NCBI GenBank assembly: GCA_021828055.1
Contig: JAKATH010000004.1
Coordinates: 1 to 57,555, forward strand
Length of the DNA: 57,555 bases
Source: Actinomycetes bacterium
GTDB taxonomy: Bacteria > Actinomycetota > Acidimicrobiia > Acidimicrobiales > RAAP-2
Direction: 5' to 3'
Shown piece by piece: positions 9,079 to 20,009 of the stretch; the first letter of the stretch is position 1, and the number at the start of each line of letters is the position of its first letter. The translations under genes and the position numbers were made by a program. The notes below the pieces were generated by a model. The model saw only the letters and a program-made list of their open reading frames with translations. It did no database searches and was not told the DNA's origin.

Positions 9079-11880
9079 CGGACCGACTCCAGCCGGACGT
9101 CCACGACCGCCTCCGCCGCGTCGATGAGCGTGGACGCGGCGTTGCGCGTGCCGTCCCCTGCGGGAACGTCGAAGTCGACCGCGACCACGCCGCGCGGGAC
9201 GGTCGCGTCGGCCACGCACGGGAGCGTCAGCTCGCCGCGCGCCGATCGAACGGTCACGGCGTCGCCGTCGAGCGCCCCCAGGCGATCGAGGTCGTAGGGG
9301 TTCGCCCGTGCCGTCGCCCGCCCCACGAGGGGCTCGAGCGACGGCGAGTGGGAGATCGCAGCGCCCGCGTCGTACAGGCGGCGCGTCGAGCAGAGGCGCA
9401 GCGAGTAGGCGTCCGCTGGCCCGACGTGGGGCACCGGGAGCGTCTGGGCGGACCCCCAGAGCCCCGCACCCGGCTCGGGCGCCACGACCGGTTCGCCGCC
9501 GACGGCGGGCTCGAGCCTCAGCCGGCGCGTGCCCGCGGGTCTCCCGGCCCCTGCGTGCCCGGCCCCTGCGGGCCCGGCCCCTGCGGGCCCGGCGAGCCCG
9601 ACGCGCGGGGGGGCGCCCTGCCGCTCGACCGACTCCACGCCGGGGGTGGACATCGGGTCGATGGGCAGGACCGCGCGCAAGGAGCCGGCTCCTGGGTCCC
9701 GGGGGACGACGACGCCGTCGTGAGCCTCCGCCGACGCGAGCATGCCCCGCGTCACGCCCGCGAAGACGGGAGCCAGCCGTTCGATCTCGTCCCACACGTC
9801 GTCGGCCGACGAGAACCCGAGGTCCGCGCCGAGCTCGGCGGCGAGCTCCGACGCGATCATCCAGTCCGGCCACGCCTGGCCGGGCGGCACCAGCTTCTGG
9901 CCCAGCCGGCTGACCCGGCCCTCGACGTTGCAGGTGGTCCCCGGGCGCTCGTGCACGACGGCGGCGGGCAGGACGACGTCGGCCAGATCGGTCGCGGAGC
10001 CCGGGTGCCCGCCGACCGCGACGACGAAGTCCGCGCGCTCGAGCGCCCGGCGGGCGAGCGCGGCGTCCACGAAGTCGTCGGGCAGGTCTGCACCCACCAC
10101 GAGGAGGGCCCGGACCCGCGCGCCCGCGCCGCCGTCGGCGAGAGACCGGAGGATGCCGGCGGCGCCGAGGCCCCGTCGCTCGGGCACCGTCCCCCAGGCG
10201 GCCGCGAACCACTCGCGTCCGGCATCGAGGGACACCCTGCCGGGGAGGAGGCCCGGCGCCATCCCGAGCTCCAAGGCGCCCATCACGTTGCCGCGACGGA
10301 GCGCGGGAAGGAACCGAGCGCCCGGCAGCGCCTCCGCGAGGCGTCGCGCCGCGGCGGCCACGACGTCTTCGTGCTCTGCGAGCGACGGCCGCCCGACCAC
10401 CACGACGACGCCGGTGCCCGGCTCTCCTTCCTGCCCTTCGCCCGCCTCGCGGAGCAGCGACCGGGCGCGTGCGAGCTCGTCGGGAGCGACGACCTCCCCC
10501 TCGGGGTGCGAAGGTGCCGCGGGCGCGCCGCCCTCTGCGACGAGCGCCTCGGCGACGGCGAGCGCATCGCCGGGCCTGGTGCGCAGCGACACGGCGGCGT
10601 AGCGCGTGAGCGACGTCTCCAACGGGGAGACCTCGACGATGGTGGTGGCGCGAGCGAGCGCCGCGGTCCGCAGCCGGAGGAAGAGCACCGGCAGCTCCTC
10701 GCGGACGTCGCCGGCCAGCACGAGGACCGCTCGGGCGCTGCACGCCTCGTCGACCGACGCACGCGGGAGCGACAGCACCAGCTCGCCCGGGAGGCCGTCG
10801 GCGAGCTGCGCGTCGACCGAGTCGGTCCCGATCACCCCCTTGGCCAGCTTCGTCCAGGCGTAGGCGCCCTCGTTCGTGCAGCGTGCGCCCCCGATCAGCG
10901 CGACCGCCCCTGCGCCCGACTCTTCCGTCGCCCGGCGGATGCCCGCGGCTGCGGCGGCCAGGGCCTCGCCCCAGCTGGTGGCGACGAGCTCGCCGTCCTT
11001 GCGAACGAGCGGGTCGACGAGCCGTCCGCTGCGCGACTCGTGGGGCGCCTCGGGCGCGTCGCCGCCGTTCACGGACTCGAAGACGAACCGCCCCTTGTCG
11101 CAGAGCCAGCTCTGGTTCAGCGCGTCGGCGTCGAGGCCCAGCAGGCGCGTGAGCCTGTTGGTCGAGGACTGCACCGCGACCCGGCACCCGAACGCGCACG
11201 TCGTGCAGGTCGACTCCACCTGGTCGAGGTCCCAGGGCCTGGCGGTGAAGCGGTAGGGGGTCGCGGTCAGCGCGCCCACCGGGCAGATCTGCACCGTGTT
11301 GCCGCTGAAGTAGGACGTGAACGGGCGACCCGGAAAGGTCGCGACCTCCACTCGCTCGCCACGCCCGGCGAAGTCGATGAGCGGGTCCCCGGCGATCTCC
11401 TCGGAGAAGCGCGTGCAACGTGCACACTGGATGCAGCGCTCCCGGTCGAGCAGCACGAGGTCCGAGATGGCGATGGGCTTCTCGAAGTGGCGCTTCTCCT
11501 CCACGAAGCGGGACTCCCCGGGGCCGTAGGCGAGCGTCTGGTCCTGGAGCGGGCACTCGCCGCCTTTGTCGCACACCGGGCAGTCCAGCGGGTGGTTCAC
11601 GAGAAGGAACTCGAGGACCCCGTCCTGAGCCTTCTTCACCTTGTCGGAGCCGGTGGTGACCTCCATGCCCTCCGCGACGGCCACGAAGCAGGCGGGCTGG
11701 AGGGTCGCACCGCGAGGCCCGCTCACCTCCACCAGGCACATCCGGCACATCCCGACGGGCTCCATCCGCGGGTGGTAGCAGAAGCGCGGGATGTAGGTGC
11801 CGGCACGTTCCGCCGCGCTGATGATCACCTCGCCGGGCCGGGCCTCGGCGGGGCGGCCGTTCAGGGTGAAGCGCACGGTC

Positions 11881-11888
<8 letters not shown>
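9075..11888 (-). CDS. nuoG: NADH-quinone oxidoreductase subunit G
   Basis: Large iron-sulfur subunit of the NADH module. It has an N-terminal [2Fe-2S] domain (FCYHPRMEPVGMCRMC), a His-Cys3 [4Fe-4S] motif (HPLDCPVCDKGGECPLQ), a further cluster (CIQCARC...CPVGA), and then a molybdopterin-oxidoreductase-like domain opening with CTTCAFGC. At 937 residues it is within the actinobacterial range. Near residues 765-785 a GPAGA pentapeptide repeat (15-bp units, 9546-9590) forms a flexible linker before the C-terminal domain. The GTG start overlaps nuoF by 8 bp. Confidence 0.96.
9546..9590. repeat. 15-bp tandem repeat inside nuoG
   Basis: Three adjacent copies of GGCCCCTGCGGGCCC (the first has one change) encode a Gly-Pro-Ala-Gly-Ala linker in NuoG. 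The period is a multiple of three and the frame is preserved. Confidence 0.85.
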
Positions 11889-13184
<1,296 letters not shown>

Positions 13185-13185
<1 letters not shown>

Positions 13186-13832
13186 CAGGCGCCCCCTCCC
13201 TGCGCCTCTGCGGCCTCTTTCGCGGCCCTGGCCCGGGCCGCCTGCGCGTCAGCGGTCGCCGCGCGCTCGGAGGCGATCTGCTCCTTTCCGGCCCTCAGCC
13301 CCCCGTTGCGCCGTACACGCACGAGCGTGCCGTGGGGCGGGACCTCGCCGTCCCTGCGCCCGGCGCGCAAGTCGGCGATCAGCTGGTCGAACGCGAGCGG
13401 ACTGAGGCCGCCGACGTAGCGGTGGTTGACCGTGACGCAGGGCGTCCGGTCGCACCCGGCGAGACACTCGGCGTCCTCCAGGGTGATCATGCCGTCCGAG
13501 GTGGTCCCGCCGGCCCGCATGCCCAGGGTGCGCTCTGCGTGCTCGAGGAGCTCCTCGGCCCCGCCGAGCAGGCAGGCGATGTTGGTGCAGACGGACACGA
13601 GGTACCTGCCCACGGGCTCGGTGTGCAGCATGTCGTAGAAGGTCGCGGTGCCGCGCACCTCAGCGGGGGTGATCCCGAGGAGGGCGGCGATCTCCTCCAT
13701 CGCCTCAGGGCGCAGCCAGCCGTCCTGCTCCTGGGCGAGGTGGCAGAGCGGGATCAGCGCGGAGCGAGGCTCCGGGTAGAGCTTCACGAGCTCCCTCGCC
13801 CGCGCGGCCGTCTCGGCGTCGAAGTGGGTCAC
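13185..13832 (-). CDS. nuoE: NADH-quinone oxidoreductase subunit E
   Basis: Thioredoxin-like [2Fe-2S] subunit (cluster N1a) of the NADH module. Ligands follow the family pattern: CTNIAC (C-x4-C) and, about 40 residues on, ECLAGC (C-x3-C). At 215 residues it is somewhat longer than usual because of an Ala/Glu/Arg-rich C-terminal tail that looks helical or coiled. The GTG start overlaps the nuoD stop (GTGA); the stop touches the nuoF start. Confidence 0.96.
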
Positions 13833-15223
13833 CGGTCGACCTCCCCCATGACGGGGTCGACCGACGAGATGATGGCGACGGCGTCGGCGATGAGCCCGCC
13901 TCGCATCAACGTCGGGACCGCCTGGAGGTTCACGAAGCTCGGGCCCCGGATATGGAGCCGGTAGGGCTTGGAGGTCCCGTCGGAGACGAGGTAACAGCCG
14001 ATCTCGCCCCGCGGCGACTCGATCGCCACGTAGACCTCCCCCTCGGGGACGCGGAACCCCTCCGTGAAGATCTTGAAGTGGTGGATCAGCGCCTCCATGG
14101 ACTCGTCGATCCGCGCACGGGGAGGCGGGGTGACCTTCCGGTCCTGCGCGCGGTAGTCCCCCGGCGGCACGCGCTGCGCGATCTGGCGGACGAGCTTGAT
14201 CGACTCGCGGATCTCGTTCAGACGGATCGCGTAGCGGTCGAAGTTGTCGCCGTAGGTCCCCACGATCACGTCGAAGTCGAGCTGGCCGTACTCGAGGTAG
14301 GGCATCGAGCGGCGGAGGTCCCACGACACGCCGGTCGACCGCAGGATCGGACCGGTGACCGACAGCGCGATCGCCTCGTCGGCGGTGATGCTCCCCACGC
14401 CCACCATGCGCTCGCGGAAGATGGGCTGGCCCGTCAGGAGCTCGTCGTACTCGTAGGTGCGACGCAGCACCGTGTCGCAGATGATCTCGACGTCGTCCTC
14501 CCAGCCGTCGGGCAGGTCCGCCGCGACGCCGCCCGGCCGTATGTAGTCGTGGTTCATCCGCAGACCGGTCGTCTTCTCGAAGAGCGCCAGGATCATCTCG
14601 CGCTCGCGGAAGCCGTAGATCATCATCGAGGTGGAGCCGAGGTCCATCCCGTTGGTCGCCATCCACATGAGGTGGGACGAGATCCGCTGCAGCTCGGAGA
14701 AGAGCATGCGGATCCAGGTCGCTCGCGTCGGGACGTCGATGCCCAGCAGCGCCTCGGTCGCCAGCGAGAAGACGAGCTCGTTGTTGAGCGGCGAGAGGTA
14801 GTCCATGCGCGTGACGTTGGTGGCGCCCTGGACGTAGGTGAGCTCCTCCGCGGTCTTCTCCATCCCCGTGTGGAGATAGCCGATGACCGGCTTGGTCCGG
14901 AGCACCGTCTCGCCGTCGAGCTCCAGCATGAGGCGGAGCACCCCGTGCGTGGAGGGGTGCTGCGGCCCCATGTTGATGATCATCGTCTCGTCGGTCGGCC
15001 GTTCGACGTCGACGTCGCCCACGTCGACGACCGCGCCTTCGGGGATCCGGAGCACCGCGCCCTCCTCCCGGCGAAGCTCCTCTAGGGGGGTGGCCGACCG
15101 TGTCCCGAGCTCCTGCGCGCCCTCCGAGGTCTCCGAGGGCGCGGCGCGTGGGGCGCGGCGCACCCCGACCACCTCCTCGAAGAGGTCGGCGTCGGGGCTC
15201 GAGGCGTCGAACTCGTCGCTCAC
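13829..15223 (-). CDS. nuoD: NADH-quinone oxidoreductase subunit D
   Basis: 49-kDa-type subunit of complex I, forming the quinone site with NuoB and NuoH. The conserved N-terminal motif MGPQHPSTHGVLRL includes the family histidines of the quinone pocket; later come LMWMATNGMDLG and the C-terminal SPRGEIGCYLVSDG. 464 residues from the GTG at 15223, which overlaps the nuoC stop; the first 75 or so residues are a charged extension before the conserved core. A longer start would run into nuoC. Confidence 0.97.
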   Translation of the reverse strand: MSDEFDASSPDADLFEEVVGVRRAPRAAPSETSEGAQELGTRSATPLEELRREEGAVLRIPEGAVVDVGDVDVERPTDETMIINMGPQHPSTHGVLRLMLELDGETVLRTKPVIGYLHTGMEKTAEELTYVQGATNVTRMDYLSPLNNELVFSLATEALLGIDVPTRATWIRMLFSELQRISSHLMWMATNGMDLGSTSMMIYGFREREMILALFEKTTGLRMNHDYIRPGGVAADLPDGWEDDVEIICDTVLRRTYEYDELLTGQPIFRERMVGVGSITADEAIALSVTGPILRSTGVSWDLRRSMPYLEYGQLDFDVIVGTYGDNFDRYAIRLNEIRESIKLVRQIAQRVPPGDYRAQDRKVTPPPRARIDESMEALIHHFKIFTEGFRVPEGEVYVAIESPRGEIGCYLVSDGTSKPYRLHIRGPSFVNLQAVPTLMRGGLIADAVAIISSVDPVMGEVDR

Positions 15224-15849
15224 CGCGGACCCGGTGCCTCCTTGAACTGCACCGGCACCCTGCCGACGCCGTAGTCCTTCCGGAGCGGGTGGCCCTCCCA
15301 GTCCTCGGGCATCAGGATCCGCGTGAGATCGGGATGGCCCGAGAAGCGCACGCCGAAGAGGTCGAACACCTCCCGCTCCATCGCCTCCACCCCGGGGTAG
15401 AGGTCCCACAGCGTGTGGAGCACCGGGTCGTCCTCTGGCACCTGGACACGGACGCGCGCACGCCGGCGCAGCGAGAGCGAGAGGAGATTAACCACGACCT
15501 CGAAACGCTCGGGAGAGGCTCCCGGCGGCAGGTTCCGGCCGGGATGCGTGAGGTAGTCGACAGCGGTCAGGTCGGAGAGCTGCTCGAACCCCGACGCCTT
15601 GTAGGACTCGACCAGCTCGTGGTAGCGGGAGCGGGGCGGGAAGGCGACCTCGTCGGTCCACGTGCCCGACGCCCGAGGCACCTCGGGCAAGAAAGAGGAC
15701 GGAGAGCTCGCGGCCACGCCTCCCGCCACGTCGTCGGCCGCACCTCCGGCCACGCCTCCGGCCACGTCGTCGGCCGCACCTCCGGCCACGCCGTCGGCCG
15801 CACCTCCCGCCACGTCGTCGGCCGCGGGTGCCGGCGGGGAGCCCGTCAT
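15220..15849 (-). CDS. nuoC: NADH-quinone oxidoreductase subunit C
   Basis: 30-kDa-type subunit linking the NADH and quinone modules. The C-terminal half has the family signature [20 protein letters not shown] followed by [16 protein letters not shown]. Of the 209 residues, about 40 near the N-terminus are repeats of an ADDVAGGA-like octapeptide, encoded by the tandem repeat at 15715-15822; the core starts after it. The ATG at 15849 overlaps the nuoB stop (ATGA), which fixes the repeat inside the protein. Confidence 0.95.
   Translation of the reverse strand: MTGSPPAPAADDVAGGAADGVAGGAADDVAGGVAGGAADDVAGGVAASSPSSFLPEVPRASGTWTDEVAFPPRSRYHELVESYKASGFEQLSDLTAVDYLTHPGRNLPPGASPERFEVVVNLLSLSLRRRARVRVQVPEDDPVLHTLWDLYPGVEAMEREVFDLFGVRFSGHPDLTRILMPEDWEGHPLRKDYGVGRVPVQFKEAPGPR
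15715..15822. repeat. 24/12-bp tandem repeat inside the 5' part of nuoC
   Basis: Units of 12, 24, 12, 24, 24 bp and a partial copy, all variants of one sequence starting CACGTCGTCGGCCG or CACGCC, run back to back. They encode Val-Ala-Gly-Gly-Ala-Ala-Asp-Asp repeats. The mix of 24-bp and 12-bp units suggests deletion of half-units in frame. Confidence 0.85.
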
Positions 15850-16403
15850 CGCGGCGTCGCGACGCGCACCGCGTCCGGCTGCTCGGCGACCCACCCGGCC
15901 AGCTGCTCGCCCTGCGCAGTCGCAGGCTCCGGGCGGCGGGTGATCGCGCCGGTGCGGATCTTCTCGTGGAGGGTGAGGATCGCGTGCAGGAGGGTCTCGG
16001 GCGACGGCGGGCACCCCGGCGCGTAGACGTCCACGGGGACCACCTGGTCGACGCCCTGCACGATGGCGTAGTTGTTGAACATGCCGCCACTCGACGCGCA
16101 CACGCCCATCGAGATGACCCACTTGGGCTCCATCATCTGGTCGTAGACCTGGCGCAGGACCGGCGCCATCTTCTGCGAGACCCGCCCCGCGACGATCATG
16201 AGGTCGGCCTGCCGTGGCGACGCCCGGAACACCTCCATCCCGAGGCGGGAGATGTCGAAGTCCGCGGCGCCCACCGACATCATCTCGATGGCACAGCACG
16301 CGAGCCCGAAGGTGGCAGGCCACACGCTGTTGCGGCGAGCCCATCTGACGAGATCCTCGAGCCTGCCGGTCAGGAAATTGTGCTGGAGGTCCTCGAGACC
16401 CAT
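15846..16403 (-). CDS. nuoB: NADH-quinone oxidoreductase subunit B
   Basis: Subunit holding cluster N2, the last iron-sulfur centre before quinone. The adjacent-cysteine ligand pair is present in LACCAIEM, with further ligands in GVCASSGG and PGCPPSPE. 185 residues, normal. The ATG start is 10 bp after the nuoA stop; the stop overlaps nuoC. Confidence 0.98.
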   Translation of the reverse strand: MGLEDLQHNFLTGRLEDLVRWARRNSVWPATFGLACCAIEMMSVGAADFDISRLGMEVFRASPRQADLMIVAGRVSQKMAPVLRQVYDQMMEPKWVISMGVCASSGGMFNNYAIVQGVDQVVPVDVYAPGCPPSPETLLHAILTLHEKIRTGAITRRPEPATAQGEQLAGWVAEQPDAVRVATPR

Positions 16404-16413
16404 CGGCCAGTCC

Positions 16414-16869
16414 CTACGCCGCCTGCCCGGGCGCCCCTGGTTCGGTCGGGACGCGGGCGATCGTCGATTCCGTCGTCCTCGTCGTCGGGATGCCCGGCTC
16501 GAGCCGCCTCACGGGCCCCCACTGCAATGCCCCGTTGCTCACGAGGTAGACGAAGGCGACGAGGACGACCCCAGCGAACACCAGCACCTCGACGAGCCCG
16601 AACACGCGCAGCTCGCGGAAGACCACCGCCCACGGGTAGAGGAAGATGATCTCGATGTCGAAGATGATGAAGATCATCGCGACGAGGTAGAAGCGGACCG
16701 GGAAGCGCGAGGGAGGCTCGCGGCTGGGGACGATCCCGCACTCGTAGGGCGCGACCTTCTGCGCGGTGGGCTTCTGGCGCGGCGCGAGCAGCTTCGACGC
16801 GCCGAACGACAGGCCCGCGAAGAGCGCCCCGAGGACGAGCAGCAGGAAGATCGGAAGGTACTGGTCCAC
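16414..16869 (-). CDS. nuoA: NADH-quinone oxidoreductase subunit A
   Basis: Three-helix membrane subunit of complex I and first gene of the operon. It carries the conserved PYECGI motif with its cysteine near residue 44, [20 protein letters not shown] with the family's acidic residues, and a final helix. 151 residues; the Thr/Pro-rich tail of about 30 residues is longer than usual. The upstream 22 bp lead to a 16-bp perfect palindrome that may regulate the operon. Confidence 0.96.
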   Translation of the reverse strand: MDQYLPIFLLLVLGALFAGLSFGASKLLAPRQKPTAQKVAPYECGIVPSREPPSRFPVRFYLVAMIFIIFDIEIIFLYPWAVVFRELRVFGLVEVLVFAGVVLVAFVYLVSNGALQWGPVRRLEPGIPTTRTTESTIARVPTEPGAPGQAA

Positions 16870-16890
16870 GGCGGAGCCGTTCTACCACGG

Positions 16891-16906
16891 GCTCGTGCGC
16901 ACGAGC
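16891..16906. promoter_or_regulatory. 16-bp perfect palindrome before nuoA
   Basis: GCTCGTGCGCACGAGC reads the same on both strands and lies 22 bp upstream of the nuoA start and about 74 bp upstream of the divergent quinone reductase start. Its position suits an operator for a dimeric regulator of complex I. It does not resemble the Rex consensus (TGTGA-N6-TCACA), so the cognate protein is unknown. Confidence 0.4.
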
Positions 16907-16979
16907 ACATCCGCGGCCGCCCTCCCCGTCGCCCGGCGGCGGGGGGGCGCGCCCGGTGCCGGCGCCTACGATTCCGGGC

Positions 16980-18488
16980 GTGACCCCGAAAGGCGCGACG
17001 ACGCTCAGCCCGCCGACAGGCGCCACGGATCCCCCGAAGCAGCCGCCGACAGGCGCCACGGATCCCCCGAAGCAGCCGCCGGCGCGCCCCACGAGCCCCC
17101 GCGGCGACTCGCGGCGGGCGTCCCGCCGCGGGGGCTCGCAGGACCACCTGCACGACGTCGTGATCGTCGGGGCGGGGCCGTCCGGCTCGTCGTGCGCCTA
17201 CTGGCTCGCCGACGCCGGCTGGGACGTCGCGGTCGTCGAGAAGAAGCGGTTCCCCCGGGAGAAGACCTGCGGAGACGGGCTCACGCCGCGAGCCGTGCGC
17301 CAGCTCGCGGACATGGGGCTCGAGGGCGCGCTCGCCGGGTCCCACCGGCACACTGGACTGCGGTCGTGCGGCTGGGGGCTCGTGCTGGAGATGCCGTGGC
17401 CCGAGCACCCGGTGTTCCCCCCGTACGGGTACACGATCACCCGCCACGACCTCGACGCACTGGTCGCCGAGCGTGCCCAGAAGGCCGGCGCCGCGGTGCA
17501 CCAGCACACCGAGGCGCTCGAGCCCGTGCTCGCCGCGAGCTCCGGGGCCGCGAGCTCCGGGGCCGCGGGGGCCGAGTGGGCCGCGTCCGGGGCTCCGGGG
17601 GCCCGGGGCGGCGGCGCCTCGCTGCCGGCGTGCGCCGGGGTCCTCGTGCGCGACCTCGACACCGCAAAGACGCGAGAGGTCCGGGGCCGCTACGTCGTCG
17701 TCGCCGACGGCTCCAACTCGCGGATCGGCCGCGCGCTGGGCACGACCCGCCAGCGGGGCTTTCCCCTCGGCATGGCGCTGCGCGGCTACTACCGCTCGCC
17801 CCGTCACGACGACCCCTGCATCGAGTCCCACCTCGACATCCGCGACGCCAGGGGGGAGGTCGTCCCCGGCTACGGCTGGATCTTCCCGCTCGGCGACGGG
17901 CGGGTCAACGTCGGCGTGGGCCTGCTCTCGACCGAGCAGCGCTGGAAGGGCGTGAACACCTCGCGGCTGATGGAGGCCTTCGTCGCCGGCGCGCCGAAGA
18001 GCTGGGGCCTGTCGGAGGAGACGAGCTGCGGGCCGCCGACCGGGGGGAAGCTCCCGATGAGCTTCGGCGTCGGCCCTCGCACCGGGCCCAACCTCGTCGT
18101 GGTCGGCGACGCGAGCGGGGCGATCAACCCCTTCAACGGCGAGGGCATCGCCTACGGGTACGAGACCGGCCGCCTCGCCGCCGCCTCGGTGTCCGAGGCG
18201 CTCTCAGGCGAAGGACCTGCCGCGATCGCGTGCTACGAGGACAGGCTCTCGGAGGCGTACGACGACTACTGCCGGGTCGGGCGGGCGTTCGTCCGCCTGG
18301 TCTCGAACCCCACGGCAATGCACTGGTGCGTCTCGGTGGGCATGCGCTCGGAGGTGTTCATGAAGGAGCTCCTGCGCATCATGGCCAACCTCATGCGGCC
18401 GGACCCCGGGCCCGCGGAGCTCGGCTACGACGCGCTCGTCCGCATCGCCGAGCTGATGCCGAAGCGGGCCGCGTCCCTCCTCCGCTGA
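16980..18488 (+). CDS. Geranylgeranyl reductase family FAD oxidoreductase, probable menaquinone reductase
   Basis: FAD-dependent reductase of the geranylgeranyl/digeranylgeranyl reductase family. In actinobacteria the member next to nuoA is generally thought to saturate an isoprene unit of menaquinone, which suits this position. Visible are the FAD-binding VVIVGAGPSGSSCAYWLADA, the conserved KTCGDGLTPRAV, and the second FAD motif VVGDASGAINPFNGEGI. The start is uncertain: a GTG at 16980 (503 residues) is used here and an ATG at 16956 is possible. The first 50 residues are low-complexity, with an 11-residue unit PPTGATDPPKQ present twice; a 15-bp duplication at 17532-17561 gives an AASSG repeat in a loop. 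It is divergent from nuo. Confidence 0.85.
   Translation: MTPKGATTLSPPTGATDPPKQPPTGATDPPKQPPARPTSPRGDSRRASRRGGSQDHLHDVVIVGAGPSGSSCAYWLADAGWDVAVVEKKRFPREKTCGDGLTPRAVRQLADMGLEGALAGSHRHTGLRSCGWGLVLEMPWPEHPVFPPYGYTITRHDLDALVAERAQKAGAAVHQHTEALEPVLAASSGAASSGAAGAEWAASGAPGARGGGASLPACAGVLVRDLDTAKTREVRGRYVVVADGSNSRIGRALGTTRQRGFPLGMALRGYYRSPRHDDPCIESHLDIRDARGEVVPGYGWIFPLGDGRVNVGVGLLSTEQRWKGVNTSRLMEAFVAGAPKSWGLSEETSCGPPTGGKLPMSFGVGPRTGPNLVVVGDASGAINPFNGEGIAYGYETGRLAAASVSEALSGEGPAAIACYEDRLSEAYDDYCRVGRAFVRLVSNPTAMHWCVSVGMRSEVFMKELLRIMANLMRPDPGPAELGYDALVRIAELMPKRAASLLR
17012..17077. repeat. 33-bp tandem duplication in the quinone reductase gene
   Basis: A 33-bp unit is present twice (17012-17044 and 17045-17077), identical as far as I can read, and encodes two copies of an 11-residue Pro/Thr-rich segment before the FAD-binding domain. 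The identity suggests a recent duplication. The period is a multiple of three. Confidence 0.85.
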
Positions 18489-18494
18489 GACGGC

Positions 18495-18520
18495 GCGGCG
18501 GCCCCCTGCGGCGGCCCCCT
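18495..18520. repeat. 13-bp tandem repeat between convergent genes
   Basis: Two copies of GCGGCGGCCCCCT plus the beginning of a third fill the 45-bp gap between the convergent quinone reductase and hemL stops. The period is not a multiple of three. Confidence 0.7.
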
Positions 18521-18533
18521 GCGGCGGCGGGCG

Positions 18534-20009
18534 TCAGCGCGCCCCGACGGCCTTCGCCACCTCGGCCGCCGCCTCCCCCGCCGCGTCGACCGCGAGGTCG
18601 AGCTCCGCGTCGCGGTGCGAGAGGCCGCAGAACAGCACCTCGTAGGGGCCCGGGGCGACCATCACGCCGCGTCGCAGCAGCGCGTGGAAGAACGCCGGGT
18701 GCGCCCCGCCCGACACGATGCCGCGCACCCCCTCGTAGTCAGAGGGCGCCTCGAGCTCGGCGCCCGGGGGCGGGCCGACGTAGAGTCCCGCAAGCGTCCC
18801 TGCGACCGGGGCGGCGGCGGAGAGCCCGCCCGCGCGGACGGCGCCCGACAGCGCGGCCGCGAACCGGGCGACGCGCGACGCGAGCGCCTCGTAGTCGGCG
18901 CCGGACACCTCGCCCAGCACCGCCAGGCCGGCCGCGGTCGCGATCGGGTTCCCCGAGAGCGTGCCGGCCTGGTACACGGGACCCGAGGGCGCGAGGGCCG
19001 CCATCAGCTCGCGCCGTCCGCCGAAGGCGCCGACTGGGAGGCCGCCGCCGATGACCTTCCCGAAGCACCAGAGGTCGGGGACCACCCCGGTCAGCACGCT
19101 CGCCGTCGCCGGGCCGACGCGGAACCCGGTGATCACCTCGTCGAAGACGAGCAGCGCGCCGGACTCGTCGCAGGCTCGCCGGAGCCCTTCGAGGAAGCCC
19201 TCTTGCGGGGGGACGAGGTTCATGTTGGCCGCCACCGGCTCGACGATGACGCAGGCGACCCTCTCGTCGAGCTCTGGGACGACGTTGTACGGCGCGACGA
19301 CGGTGTCGGCGACGGCTGCGGCCGGCACACCCGCCGAGCCGGGCAGGCCGAGCGTCGCGACGCCGCTCCCGCCGGCCGCGAGGAGCCCGTCGGAATGGCC
19401 GTGGTAGCAGCCGGCGAACGTGACCACGCGCGAGCGGCCCGTGACGCCGCGCGCCAGCCGGAGCGCGCTCATCGCGGCCTCGGTCCCCGACGAGACGAAC
19501 CGCACCTGCTCGCAGCCGGGCACCCGGGCGCAGATCGCCTCGGCGAGCAGCACCTCGCCGGGCGTCGGCATGCCGAAGGAGCTGCCGAGCGTCGCGGCGC
19601 GGCACACCGCCTCCACGACGACGGGGTGCCCGTGACCGAGGAGGACCGCGCCGTAGGACTGGACGAGGTCCAAGTAGCGGTTGCCCTCCACGTCGAAGAC
19701 CCACGGCCCCTCCCCGTGCGCGACCGTGAACGGCGTACCCCCCACCGACGCGAACGACCGGACGGGGGAGTCCACGCCGCCGGGGATCGTGCGGGCGGCG
19801 CGGGCGAACCACGCCGAGTTCGAACCCGTCGCCGGGCGGTCGCCGCCGCCCGACGCTTCGCCGCCGGCCCCCCCGCTTCCTGGGGACGCGCCGGGAGCCC
19901 ACCCGCCGCCGGCGGCCGCGCCGACCGCCCCCCCGCTTCCGACGCCGGCGGCCGCGCCGACCGCCCCCCCGCTTCCGAAGCCGGCGGCCGCGCCGCCGGC
20001 GTCAGCCAC
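18534..20009 (-). CDS. hemL: Glutamate-1-semialdehyde 2,1-aminomutase
   Basis: PLP enzyme converting glutamate-1-semialdehyde to 5-aminolevulinate. The PLP-binding lysine is in FGKVIGGGLPVGAFGG; other signatures are SFGMPTPGEVLLAEAI, FVSSGTEAAMSALRLARG and LLVFDEVITGFRVG. The core begins about residue 65 (IPGGVDSPVRSF). Before it lies a Gly/Ala-rich leader made from a 12-residue repeat (36-bp units, 19908-19995). No other ATG, GTG or TTG is available in the leader, so the GTG at 20009, overlapping the hemB stop by 8 bp, is the only plausible start and the leader is really translated. At 491 residues it is some 60 longer than usual. Last gene of the rex-hem cluster. Confidence 0.95.
   Translation of the reverse strand: MADAGGAAAGFGSGGAVGAAAGVGSGGAVGAAAGGGWAPGASPGSGGAGGEASGGGDRPATGSNSAWFARAARTIPGGVDSPVRSFASVGGTPFTVAHGEGPWVFDVEGNRYLDLVQSYGAVLLGHGHPVVVEAVCRAATLGSSFGMPTPGEVLLAEAICARVPGCEQVRFVSSGTEAAMSALRLARGVTGRSRVVTFAGCYHGHSDGLLAAGGSGVATLGLPGSAGVPAAAVADTVVAPYNVVPELDERVACVIVEPVAANMNLVPPQEGFLEGLRRACDESGALLVFDEVITGFRVGPATASVLTGVVPDLWCFGKVIGGGLPVGAFGGRRELMAALAPSGPVYQAGTLSGNPIATAAGLAVLGEVSGADYEALASRVARFAAALSGAVRAGGLSAAAPVAGTLAGLYVGPPPGAELEAPSDYEGVRGIVSGGAHPAFFHALLRRGVMVAPGPYEVLFCGLSHRDAELDLAVDAAGEAAAEVAKAVGAR
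19908..19995. repeat. 36-bp tandem repeat in the 5' end of hemL
   Basis: Copies at 19908-19943 and 19944-19979 differ only at the last base, and a partial third copy follows. They encode a repeated Gly-Ser-Gly-Gly-Ala-Val-Gly-Ala-Ala-rich segment in the N-terminal leader of HemL. The period is a multiple of three. Confidence 0.85.
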
